Shown here: piece by piece, positions 7,689-15,164 of the stretch
How positions within the stretch are numbered: position 1 is the stretch's first letter
Layout of the letters: every line of letters starts with the position of its first letter
NCBI GenBank assembly: GCA_945870475.1
Contig: CAMBSR010000008.1
Coordinates: 1 to 24,534, forward strand
DNA length: 24,534 nt
DNA from: Phycisphaera mikurensis NBRC 102666
Lineage (GTDB): Bacteria > Planctomycetota > Phycisphaerae > Phycisphaerales > SM1A02
Direction: 5' to 3'
Notes under the pieces: generated by a model
What the model was told of the DNA's origin: nothing
Databases searched by the model: none
Seen by the model: the letters and a program-made list of their open reading frames with translations, nothing else
Made by a program: the position numbers and the translations under genes

Positions 7689-9098
7689 ATGAACCACACC
7701 CCGTACGCGCTGGCGCTGGCGGCATTGGCCGCGGCCGGCTGCGCATCGACGCAGCCGCATGTCCACGGCAATCCGCCGCCCGCAACGAAGGCGCACTGGA
7801 CCATCGCGGTCCCGTCGTCGCTGCGCGCGCTTCCCGAGGTGGACGCATTGATCCGCGCGCGCGGTGATCGATTCGCGGTGCAGGTGGTGGAGTTCGACGC
7901 CGCCGCCGGCACGGCGCAATCGCGCCTGGAATCGCTGCGTGCCTCGCTGGCCAAGCTGCCGCACGGCACTGCGATGGATGAGCATCTCCTGGTGGTGGGG
8001 TCGCCCTCCACCATCGCGATGGGTCCGTGGAACTTCGAGGGCGTCAAGGCGCCCATCTCCACCGACTGGCTGCTGACGAACGAGGCCGCCGTGGACGGGC
8101 GTTCCGTGGCGCGCAGCCAATGGCAGTCCGCGCTCGCCGGCATGCCCGCGCGCACGGTCGGGCGCATTCCGTTCGACGATGCGCGGCTGGTGGCCGCCGC
8201 CGCGCGCGCGACGCTCGCGCATGATGCGAGCAGTGCGGCGCCCACCGGCACCGCGCTCCTTGGCGCCAGCGGCACCGCGTACGCGTGGCCGATGGCGACG
8301 GTACGGAGGGAACTCCAGAAGCGCGGCTGGTCCGCCTCGCTGCGCGGTCGCGGCGGCAGCTGCGACGGCAGCGCCGACGGTTTCCAGGGCGCATGGACGA
8401 AGGACGGCGGTACCGCACGGCCGTCCATGGTGATTGCGGCCGGTTCGCAGTACGAGCCGCTTGACGGCCTGGGCGGGCCGCGCGGCATTCGCTGGATCCT
8501 GCGTACCGATCCGGCGTCCCAGGCACCTTCCCCGCAGGCAAACGCCGCGCCGGGCGCCGCGGGCGCGTCATCCATCGTGATCGCGTACGTCCCGCAGTTT
8601 GCGCGCGCGGACAACCCGGACATCGCCGACCTCTTCGCGTGGCAGCAGGCGAGTGCGGTGGCGGGTTTCACGGCCGATGTCGCCGTGTCTCCCATGGGCC
8701 CGGCGCTGGCCGCCATGCAGGACCTGCCGTTGCAGCTTGCCGATGGTCGCTCGCTGGGATTGGCGGTCGAGACCAGCCGCGCGCACTTCTGGCACGCGGC
8801 CGAGGGCGATCTCTTTGCCTGGATGCCCGCGTCGCGCGAGGACCGCGCCGTTGCCGCACTCTCCGCGGTGATCTACGGCGATCCGGCGCTGCAGGCGGCC
8901 GGCGGGGCGCAATTGAAGAATGCGCGCAACAAGGGCGTGGACTCGGATGCCGGGCATGACGCAGTCGCCGTGGACTCAGACGATGCGCTTGCGGCGCCGG
9001 AATCCACAGAAGACGGATCCGTGTCACTGTTCACCGTCGGCATCGGCGCGGCTGTGGCAATCCTCGCGGCAATCGTCTCGCGACGCTCGAAGCAGTGA
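7689..9098 (+). CDS. Membrane-anchored lipoprotein, possibly a degenerate gingipain-like (C25) domain
   Basis: The product is 469 aa. A lipoprotein signal peptide ends in LAAAGC (Cys18), and a C-terminal hydrophobic helix (about 447-464) is followed by RRSKQ, so both ends may sit at a membrane. The frame is supported by good codon bias and the 5-nt spacing after glyQS. I do not recognise it firmly. Four segments recall peptidase family C25: LLVVGSPSTI (100-109), STDWLL (124-129), PARTVGRIPFDDARLV (153-168) and the closing IYGDPALQAAGG (395-406). The GHG and catalytic Cys motifs of active C25 enzymes are not visible, so any such domain would be inactive. The tail between 410 and 445 is acidic and low in complexity. 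Confidence 0.75.
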   Translation: MNHTPYALALAALAAAGCASTQPHVHGNPPPATKAHWTIAVPSSLRALPEVDALIRARGDRFAVQVVEFDAAAGTAQSRLESLRASLAKLPHGTAMDEHLLVVGSPSTIAMGPWNFEGVKAPISTDWLLTNEAAVDGRSVARSQWQSALAGMPARTVGRIPFDDARLVAAAARATLAHDASSAAPTGTALLGASGTAYAWPMATVRRELQKRGWSASLRGRGGSCDGSADGFQGAWTKDGGTARPSMVIAAGSQYEPLDGLGGPRGIRWILRTDPASQAPSPQANAAPGAAGASSIVIAYVPQFARADNPDIADLFAWQQASAVAGFTADVAVSPMGPALAAMQDLPLQLADGRSLGLAVETSRAHFWHAAEGDLFAWMPASREDRAVAALSAVIYGDPALQAAGGAQLKNARNKGVDSDAGHDAVAVDSDDALAAPESTEDGSVSLFTVGIGAAVAILAAIVSRRSKQ

Positions 9099-9101
9099 CC
9101 G

Positions 9102-9848
9102 TCAGCCGAGGTCGATCGGCTTTCCCTCGCGCTTGCCGTCGTACCAGAAGCCGAGCTTCTGGCGCGATTGCAGCGGCTTGGTGCGGCCGAACGCAAAGAG
9201 CACCGTCAGCCCCATCAGCGTGAACATCATGCGCGCGCCGGCGCCCGAGCGCTGCTTGCGCGCGCTGCTGACCACCTCCTCGCGGAGGAACGCGAAGCGC
9301 CCCCGCTCCTTGAGCGCCTTGCTCAGCCAGTATTCCTCGCCGGCAAACCACTGCTCGTCAAAGCCGCCCACCGCCTCGAACGCATCGCGGCGTGCGAAGA
9401 CGAAGCAGCCGGCCGCCAGTTCCTGCGAATACCAGAGCACCTTGAACGCCTCGAAGAACGCCTCGGCGAAGGCATGGCCCTTGCCGTCGAACGCCACGCG
9501 CGCACCGCCGCCCACCGCGCCGCGGTCCAGTTCCAGGAGCGCATGTCGAAGCACGGTCTCCGGTATCCACGTGTCCGCATCGCAGAAGACCAGCGAGGGT
9601 GCCGTGGTGGCACGCGCGCCGGCATTGCGGACGGCGGCAATCTGCCGCTTTTCGACGCGAACCACGCGCGCCCCGGCGGCGGTGGCGATCTCCGCGGTGC
9701 GGTCGCTGCTGGCATCGTCAACTACCACCAGTTCGTACGGCCTGCCAAGGTTCTCCGCAATGGTGCGGAGCTGCCCCACGGTCTGGCCGATGATCGCCTC
9801 CTCGTTCCAGGCAGGAACCACGATGGCATAGTGGGGAGCGGCGGTCAC
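9102..9848 (-). CDS. Family 2 glycosyltransferase
   Basis: The 248-aa product has the GT-A fold signature: VVPAWNEEAIIG (10-21), ELVVVDDASSDRT (39-51), RNAGARA (74-80) and the metal-binding CDADTW with Asp90 and Asp92. GEEYWLSKALKERGR later in the chain is the usual acceptor-side ED-like segment. A hydrophobic stretch near the C-terminus (MMFTLMGLTVLFAFG) may touch the membrane. GT2 enzymes move a sugar from a nucleotide-sugar to a lipid, glycan or protein acceptor; donor and acceptor are not evident. Its stop lies 3 nt from the stop of the convergent lipoprotein gene, and its start is 16 bp from the compound palindrome at 9865. Confidence 0.9.
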   Translation of the reverse strand: MTAAPHYAIVVPAWNEEAIIGQTVGQLRTIAENLGRPYELVVVDDASSDRTAEIATAAGARVVRVEKRQIAAVRNAGARATTAPSLVFCDADTWIPETVLRHALLELDRGAVGGGARVAFDGKGHAFAEAFFEAFKVLWYSQELAAGCFVFARRDAFEAVGGFDEQWFAGEEYWLSKALKERGRFAFLREEVVSSARKQRSGAGARMMFTLMGLTVLFAFGRTKPLQSRQKLGFWYDGKREGKPIDLG

Positions 9849-9864
9849 GAGCCATGAATCCTAT

Positions 9865-9967
9865 GAAATCCGTACCCGGTTACATATGCACCAATTCGGG
9901 CAAACTGGTGCAAATGTAACCCGGCACCAATTTCGAATTGGTGCATATGTAACCGGGTACGGATTTC
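9865..9967. repeat. Compound palindromic element, copy 2 (34-bp perfect arms, three core units)
   Basis: Arms 9865-9898 and 9934-9967 are exact reverse complements. The 35-nt spacer (9899-9933) holds a third, diverged copy of the core, reading GTTACATTTGCACCA on the minus strand. The left arm can therefore pair either with the spacer copy or with the right arm. A separate perfect 9-bp hairpin with a 3-nt loop sits at 9925-9945. The core GTTACATATGCACCA is shared exactly with the element at 2346-2400. The element ends 2 bp before the astD stop codon and starts 16 bp upstream of the glycosyltransferase, filling the whole gap. No transposase or ORF is inside it. Confidence 0.85.
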
Positions 9968-9969
9968 GG

Positions 9970-11409
9970 TCACACGGCGTTCGGGGCAGTCATGCCCGGC
10001 GCCACGGTCGCCGCGCTGCCCTGCTCGGCCATGGTGGCCACCGGGTACGCGCACACATCGATCATCGCCGCACCCGCGGGGCGCAGGTTGCCGCTGCGGC
10101 CGAGGCCACCGAAGGGAAGCTTCCCGCTCGCGCCCGCCGTGCCGCAGTTGACATTGATGCAGCCGGCGCGCAGGCCCGCCATCGCGGCCGCCACGTTCGC
10201 CTCGCTGCGCGTGAAGATGCTTGCTGCCAAGCCAAATTCCGTCGCGTTCGCCTGCACGATCGCGTCCTGCAGGTCTTCCGCCACCGCAATCCGCACCACC
10301 GGCCCGAACACCTCGCGGTCGGTCGCACGCTCGAAGCGCACCGCCCGCACCACGCCGGGCGTGAGGAACCATCCATCGCCCGCGGGCGCGCACGATTCCA
10401 GCAGCACATGCTCGCCGCGCGCCACGCACTCCGCCTGGAACGCCAGCGCCGCATCGCGCGCCTCGCGGCTCACGAGCGGGCCCATGAACGGTGCCGGCTC
10501 GGCATCGCCCGCACCAACCGTGAGCGTGCGCGCGCACTCCACGAACGCGGCGATGAACCGCTCCGCCACCGCACGGTGCACCACCACGCGCCGCGTGCAC
10601 GTGCACCGCTGCCCGGTGGTGATGAACGCGCAGCGCACGCACTCGATCACCGCCTGCCTGAGGTCCGCGTCATCCATCACGATGGCCGGGTTGCTCCCGC
10701 CCATCTCGAGCGCCACCATCCGACCCGGCCGGTCGAGGTTTCGCTCCATGATCCGTCGCCCCACGGGCCAGCTTCCCGTGAAGAGGACGCCGTCCACGTC
10801 CGCGTGCTCCACCAGCGCCGCCGCCGCATCGCCGCGGCCCTGCACCAGGTTGAAGACGCCCGCGGGCATGCCCGCCTCGGCCATCAGCTCCGCCAGCAGC
10901 GCGCCGACGCCCGGGGCCTTCTCGCTCGGCTTGAACACCACGGTGTTCCCCGCCAGGAGCGCCGGCACCCAATGCCCGTTGGGCAGGTGCGCCGGGAAGT
11001 TGAACGGCCCGATCACCGCCATCACGCCGAACGGTCGGTACGAGCACCGGTTGGTCCGCGTGGCGTTCGCCGGGAACTCGTAGCCGGTCACCCGCGCGCG
11101 CACGCGCTCCTCGAGCGTCACGGTCACCTTGTCCGAAAGCAGCGCCGCTTCCTGCCGTGCCTCGGCGAGCACCTTGCCGGTCTCGCGCATGATGGCCACG
11201 GCAATGCGCTCCGCATGGCGCGCACACGTCGCGGACCACGCCTCGAGCAGCACCGCGTGCTCGTCCATGCTGCGCGCGCTCCACGCCGGGAACGCCGCGC
11301 GCGCCGCGCGAACCGCAGCATCCACGGCACCTGCATCCACGCGCACGCGCGACACCTCCACGGAGGGCCGCGCCGGATCGAACGAAACGATGTCCTGCGT
11401 CATGCTCAT
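9970..11409 (-). CDS. astD: Aldehyde dehydrogenase, AstD-like (N-succinylglutamate semialdehyde dehydrogenase)
   Basis: AstD oxidises N-succinylglutamate 5-semialdehyde to N-succinylglutamate with NAD in the arginine succinyltransferase (AST) pathway. The 479-aa product has the full ALDH machinery: Asn137 in GPFNFPAH, FKPSEK (159-164), GSWPVG for the cofactor, the general base Glu235 in LEMGGSNP and the nucleophile Cys269 in GQRCTCTRR. The C-terminal GKLPFGGLGRSGN is also typical. GQRCTC.RR and PFNFPAHLPNGH are features I associate with AstD rather than generic ALDHs. The start ATG (11407-11409) overlaps the astA stop as ATGA, so the genes are coupled. The pathway assignment rests on this neighbour. 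Confidence 0.88.
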   Translation of the reverse strand: MSMTQDIVSFDPARPSVEVSRVRVDAGAVDAAVRAARAAFPAWSARSMDEHAVLLEAWSATCARHAERIAVAIMRETGKVLAEARQEAALLSDKVTVTLEERVRARVTGYEFPANATRTNRCSYRPFGVMAVIGPFNFPAHLPNGHWVPALLAGNTVVFKPSEKAPGVGALLAELMAEAGMPAGVFNLVQGRGDAAAALVEHADVDGVLFTGSWPVGRRIMERNLDRPGRMVALEMGGSNPAIVMDDADLRQAVIECVRCAFITTGQRCTCTRRVVVHRAVAERFIAAFVECARTLTVGAGDAEPAPFMGPLVSREARDAALAFQAECVARGEHVLLESCAPAGDGWFLTPGVVRAVRFERATDREVFGPVVRIAVAEDLQDAIVQANATEFGLAASIFTRSEANVAAAMAGLRAGCINVNCGTAGASGKLPFGGLGRSGNLRPAGAAMIDVCAYPVATMAEQGSAATVAPGMTAPNAV

Positions 11410-12434
11410 GCGCCCTGCCCGAGCGCCGTCACGCCGACCTCGTCGCCGACGTTGGCGCCGATCGCGGCCGCGGATTCCCTGGGCAGGCGCACCGCGCCGC
11501 CCTCCATCGCGTAGCGCGAACGCAGCGCGCGGAACCCAAGCGCGCGGCTCGCGGCACAGCTCACGAAACCCACCTTGTCCAGGCCATCCTCGCCGGCGGA
11601 AAGCACCGCGCGACGCGTTGCCTGCACCAGCGGCACGGAATCCACCATCGCCTCCAGGTACGGGCCGCCGTCGAACGGATCGCAGCGATCGTGGTACGTG
11701 AAGCCCTGCTTTTCCAGCATGGCGCGCGCGGGGCGCGTCTCCTCGCCGACCTTGCCGATCAGGTTGCGCGCTTCCGGCGGCAGCGTGCTGGCGTAGATCT
11801 CCTCCTTGGGAAGGAGGCTCACCATGAATTCCTTGCTGTGCTGGCAGAAGGCGTCGGCTTCCTTGTAGCTCAGGTTGATGAAGCGGCGCCCGAAGAACTC
11901 CCAGAACAGCGTCTGGCTGTCGGGCGTCAGCGGTCCCATCAGCTCCGCCAGGATGCGGTCCTGGAAGTGCGCGCGATGCATGCCGAGGAAATGGAATCGA
12001 ACCAGGGAGAGCAGCGAACCGAGCTTCTCGCGGTGACCGCGGTAGCCCGGCGCCAGGATCAGGCCACCGAGCTCGCTCGGCCCGCTCTCGTCGGTCATCA
12101 CCTGGATGGTCATGTGCACCGCGCCCGTGTTCAGGTCGCGGCTGAAGTGCTCGCGCTTGCGCACCTGCAGGTAGATCTGCGGCCAGCCCTGCCAGCCGAT
12201 GCGGCAGATCAGCGAGCTGGTACCGATGACGCCGCCCGTCCCGATGTCCTCGAGGACGAACATGAACTGCCGCTGCCGGTCATCCTGCACCTCGCCCGCA
12301 AAGCTGCGGCGGCTGCGCGCCACCTTGGCGGAAATGATGTCCTGGTCCGCGGGCAGGTTGATGAAATGCACCATCCGCGCCAGCTTGAGGAGCGTGGGGA
12401 CATCGTCCGGCATGGCTTGGCGGATCACGAACAT
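11406..12434 (-). CDS. astA: Arginine/ornithine N-succinyltransferase (AstA family)
   Basis: AstA transfers succinyl from succinyl-CoA to the alpha-amino group of arginine (or ornithine in some homologues), opening the AST degradation pathway. The 342-aa product matches the family length (about 340). Recognisable segments include MFVIRQAMPDDVPTLLKLA at the N-terminus, GVIGTSSLICRIG, the SELGGLILAPGYRG block, GSLLSLVRFHFLG, SQTLFWEFFGRRFINLSYKEAD, and EETRPARAMLEKQGFTY with the following FDGGPYLEA. I chose the ATG at 12432-12434, giving MFVIRQ as in known AstA proteins, over an in-frame ATG at 12467. It is 73 bp downstream of the aminotransferase and overlaps astD by ATGA. I cannot tell arginine from ornithine specificity. 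Confidence 0.9.
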   Translation of the reverse strand: MFVIRQAMPDDVPTLLKLARMVHFINLPADQDIISAKVARSRRSFAGEVQDDRQRQFMFVLEDIGTGGVIGTSSLICRIGWQGWPQIYLQVRKREHFSRDLNTGAVHMTIQVMTDESGPSELGGLILAPGYRGHREKLGSLLSLVRFHFLGMHRAHFQDRILAELMGPLTPDSQTLFWEFFGRRFINLSYKEADAFCQHSKEFMVSLLPKEEIYASTLPPEARNLIGKVGEETRPARAMLEKQGFTYHDRCDPFDGGPYLEAMVDSVPLVQATRRAVLSAGEDGLDKVGFVSCAASRALGFRALRSRYAMEGGAVRLPRESAAAIGANVGDEVGVTALGQGA

Positions 12435-12476
12435 TGCAGCCACACTATCGGCATTTTCACCGGGCATCCCGACCCC

Positions 12477-12506
12477 CGGACACCCATTCTCGAGGTGTCC
12501 GAGAAT
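12477..12506 (-). promoter_or_regulatory. Two mutually exclusive hairpins in the aminotransferase-astA gap
   Basis: Two hairpins share bases. One pairs 12477-12484 with 12494-12501 (8 bp, 9-nt loop); the other pairs 12486-12492 with 12500-12506 (7 bp, 7-nt loop). They cannot form together, because 12494-12500 is loop in one and stem in the other. They sit between the aminotransferase stop and the astA start, on the transcribed strand. This is the geometry of a folding switch or attenuator, but neither hairpin has a U-tract, and a fortuitous overlap of short repeats is possible. Confidence 0.4.
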
Positions 12507-12507
12507 C

Positions 12508-13935
12508 TCACGCCGTGCGCGCCAAGGACCGCTCGACGATCTCGAACACCGGACCCCACTGCTCCGGCTGCATGACGCCCACCGGGGGGAGCATGCGTAC
12601 GTGGAAGGGCCCGTGCCCGCAGTAGAAGGCCATCACGCCATCCTCGAACAGGTTCTGGAGGAACTTCATGATGCGGTCCTTGTCGCCTCCGAACGGCGTG
12701 AAGCGGCACATGCCGCCCGTGCCGCCCACGTACTGCGTGCTGGCGCGCCCGAAGGAATCCTTCACCGGCGTGAACCACTCGGGGCGCTTCGCGACCAGCT
12801 TCGACGCATGCTCGCGGAACGCCGCGTGCAGCTTCGCGTTGCGGCCGTCGGTCCCGTAGTAGCCGCCGTCGCGCATGGTGCGCAGCGCCTCGAGGCCCAC
12901 CTGGAACGCCGAGGTGCTTGCCGTGAACGTGCCGCTCAGGAGACCGGGCTTCGGGTTCATCTCCGCATGGAAGAGGCACGCGCACGCCTGGCTCATCTTG
13001 CCGATCGTGACCACGTCGATGTACTCGCCGAGGCCGAGCCGCTCGAAGGCGAACATGCTCTCGGTGCGACCGAAGCTCTGCACCTCGTCGTCCCACACCG
13101 GGATGCCGGCGGCCTTGCATGTCTCCATGAGCGCCACGAAGAACTCGCGCGGCGCGGTGTTGAAACCGCCCTCGCCCTGCACCACCTCCATCACGAAGCA
13201 GGCATGCTGGCCCGGGTAGCGGTGGATGTACTGCTTCAGGTGCCAGAGCGCCATCTCGATGCCGCGCGCACCGAGCTGCGGGTCGTAGAACGGCATGTAG
13301 TCCACCAGCGTCGAGAGCGGGATCCCCTGCCGGTACGCCGCCGCGTCGCCGATCTGGCTCATGGTGATCGAACGGCCCATGAAGCAGTCCTGGAACGCAA
13401 TGATGCGCGGCGCCGCGTTCGTCTTCTGCATGCACACCTTGAGCGCGGCCTCGTTCACCATGCAGCCCGAGTTGCTTACGAAGCAGTGCGACATGCGGCT
13501 CGAGCGCTTCGCCTCCGCCACCAGGAACTCGCCGAACGCCACGCTGTCCTGGTTGCTGGTGAGATTGCCCTGCATGCAGAGGTCGGAGAGGCCCGCGCGC
13601 AGCGCCGCCGCCACCATCCGCGGATCACCGTGCCCGAACATGTGCACGCCGATCCCGTTCAGCATGTCCCACTTCACGCTGCCATCGAGGAGCTCCACCA
13701 GCGGGCCGTTGCCCATGCCGGTGCCCAGGTACGGCATGATGGGACCGCGCCCGCGCACGTCGGCGGTGCGCTTCATGGCCTGCGCGAACGACTCCTTGCG
13801 CGCCGGGTCTGCAGCCCGCGCACCGGTGATCGATGCCTGCGCCGCGCGCACGCGCGCGACGATGGCGTCGATGCCCGTGGAGATCTCCAGGTCGGCGGCA
13901 AGCGGGGAGGAAAGCGCGCTGATCGAATCGGTCAT
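12508..13935 (-). CDS. Class III PLP-dependent aminotransferase (candidate succinylornithine transaminase)
   Basis: The 475-aa product is about 70 residues longer than E. coli AstC/ArgD. It has class III features: SNSGCMVNEAALKV (154-167), the QGEGG segment (253-257), PLP-ring Asp283 in VWDDEVQSFGRTE, and the Schiff-base Lys313 in TIGKMSQACA. The motif around Lys313 and the following LLSGTFTAST differ from the usual ..KALGGG.. of acetylornithine aminotransferases, so it belongs to another subfamily. Its place directly before astA and astD suggests it performs the AstC step, N-succinylornithine plus 2-oxoglutarate to the semialdehyde plus glutamate. That is inference from context. The start ATG (13933-13935) overlaps the M20 stop as ATGA. 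Confidence 0.85.
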   Translation of the reverse strand: MTDSISALSSPLAADLEISTGIDAIVARVRAAQASITGARAADPARKESFAQAMKRTADVRGRGPIMPYLGTGMGNGPLVELLDGSVKWDMLNGIGVHMFGHGDPRMVAAALRAGLSDLCMQGNLTSNQDSVAFGEFLVAEAKRSSRMSHCFVSNSGCMVNEAALKVCMQKTNAAPRIIAFQDCFMGRSITMSQIGDAAAYRQGIPLSTLVDYMPFYDPQLGARGIEMALWHLKQYIHRYPGQHACFVMEVVQGEGGFNTAPREFFVALMETCKAAGIPVWDDEVQSFGRTESMFAFERLGLGEYIDVVTIGKMSQACACLFHAEMNPKPGLLSGTFTASTSAFQVGLEALRTMRDGGYYGTDGRNAKLHAAFREHASKLVAKRPEWFTPVKDSFGRASTQYVGGTGGMCRFTPFGGDKDRIMKFLQNLFEDGVMAFYCGHGPFHVRMLPPVGVMQPEQWGPVFEIVERSLARTA

Positions 13936-15164
13936 GCGCGTATCGTAGATGCGGCGCCGCCCGCGGTGGCCGCCGCGCGCAGGAGGACCAGCGCCACCAG
14001 CTGCGCCCGGTCCACCATGCCGTCGAGGTCCACCCACTCGTCCTCGCGGTGGAGGTTGCCGCCGCGGACGCCCAGCGTGTCGAGCGTGGGGAGGCCCGCC
14101 GCCTGCAGGTTGTTGCCGTCGCAGACGCCGCCGGTCTTGCCGAACGGGAGCTCGCGCCCCAGGTCCTGGCTCGCGGCGCGCGCCAGCTGCGCCAGGCGCT
14201 CGACCTCGGCAGTGAGCGGCTTGGCCGGCCGGCCGCCAATGCGCCGAACGCGCACGCGCGGCACCTCGCCGTCGGCCCCGCAGGCCAGCGAATCGAGCAA
14301 ACGACCAAGCTCCGCCTCGTCGGCCGGCGTGGCAAAGCGCATGTTGCCCCACGCCATGGCGTGGTCCGGCACGATGTTCGTCGCCGCCCCGCCCTGCAGC
14401 GGGCCGATGTTCACGATGCGCCCCGCCGCCGGGTTCGCCATGGCTTCCGCAGCAAGCACGCTCTCGGAGAGCTGCCGCACCGCGCTCACGCCCGTGGCGT
14501 AGTCACGCCCCACGTGCGCCGCGCGCCCGAATGCCTCGATCACGAACTGCCCGGCGCCCATCCGCTCCACCACCAGCGAGTCGCCGTGGCCGGCCGGCTC
14601 GAAGACGAAGCCCGCCGCGTGCCCGGGCGCAAGCCCCTTGAGCGCCGCCGCGGAGCCGAAGCTTCCCGTCTCCTCGTCAGGCGTCAATACGAACGTCCAC
14701 GCGAGCGCATGCCCCACGTCGCGGATCGCTTCGAGCGCCGTGAGCGCGAGCACGATGCCGCCCTTCATGTCAGCGGCGCCCGGGCCGGTGGCGCGGCCGC
14801 CGCCGATCGCCTTGAGTTCCTTGAACGCACCGTGCGGGTCGTGCACCGTATCGAAGTGCCCGCTCAGGAGAAGCCGCGGCCCGGGGCCGGCGTGCTCGCC
14901 CACCAGGATGTCGACGCCATCGGCGCCTGCCGACCGCGCCCACGGCGGATCGATCCAGTCGGGCCGCGGCTCGCAGGAAATGTCCCGCGTCACCGCACCC
15001 AGGGCGCGCAGCCGATGCGCCAGCGCCGCGCGCTGCGCGTGGAGCCCCACCGCGTGGCCGCGCCCGGTGGGAATGGCCACCCACTGCGTGAGTTCATCCA
15101 CCATCTGCTGGTGCCGCGCGGCAATGCGTGCGCACACCTCGCGCTCGAGGTCGTTCATGCTCAT
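13932..15164 (-). CDS. M20 family metallohydrolase, carboxypeptidase G2-like
   Basis: The 410-aa product carries the di-zinc site of M20 peptidases: His103 and Asp105 in SGHFDTVHD, bridging Asp132 in GAADMKGG, Glu164/Glu165 in TPDEETGS, Glu189 in FVFEP and His372 in GNLHREDE. The C-terminal pattern CDGNNLQAAGLPTLDTLG then GGNLHREDEWV resembles carboxypeptidase G2, which releases C-terminal glutamate from N-acyl-glutamates. In this operon it could cleave N-succinylglutamate to succinate and glutamate, the step usually done by AstE (family M14). DapE or ArgE roles are the alternatives, given the adjacent dapF. The ATG at 15162-15164 overlaps the dapF stop as ATGA; a second ATG lies two codons later. 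Confidence 0.88.
   Translation of the reverse strand: MSMNDLEREVCARIAARHQQMVDELTQWVAIPTGRGHAVGLHAQRAALAHRLRALGAVTRDISCEPRPDWIDPPWARSAGADGVDILVGEHAGPGPRLLLSGHFDTVHDPHGAFKELKAIGGGRATGPGAADMKGGIVLALTALEAIRDVGHALAWTFVLTPDEETGSFGSAAALKGLAPGHAAGFVFEPAGHGDSLVVERMGAGQFVIEAFGRAAHVGRDYATGVSAVRQLSESVLAAEAMANPAAGRIVNIGPLQGGAATNIVPDHAMAWGNMRFATPADEAELGRLLDSLACGADGEVPRVRVRRIGGRPAKPLTAEVERLAQLARAASQDLGRELPFGKTGGVCDGNNLQAAGLPTLDTLGVRGGNLHREDEWVDLDGMVDRAQLVALVLLRAAATAGGAASTIRA

Noticed and set aside
6061..7848. Upstream extension of the S9 peptidase frame to 7848
   Set aside because: The extra 596 residues are antisense to glyQS; the peptidase starts naturally at 6060.
2346..9967. The two palindromic elements as CRISPR repeats or attachment sites
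   Set aside because: They are single inverted-repeat elements 7.5 kb apart, with no spacer array, cas gene, integrase or tRNA nearby.
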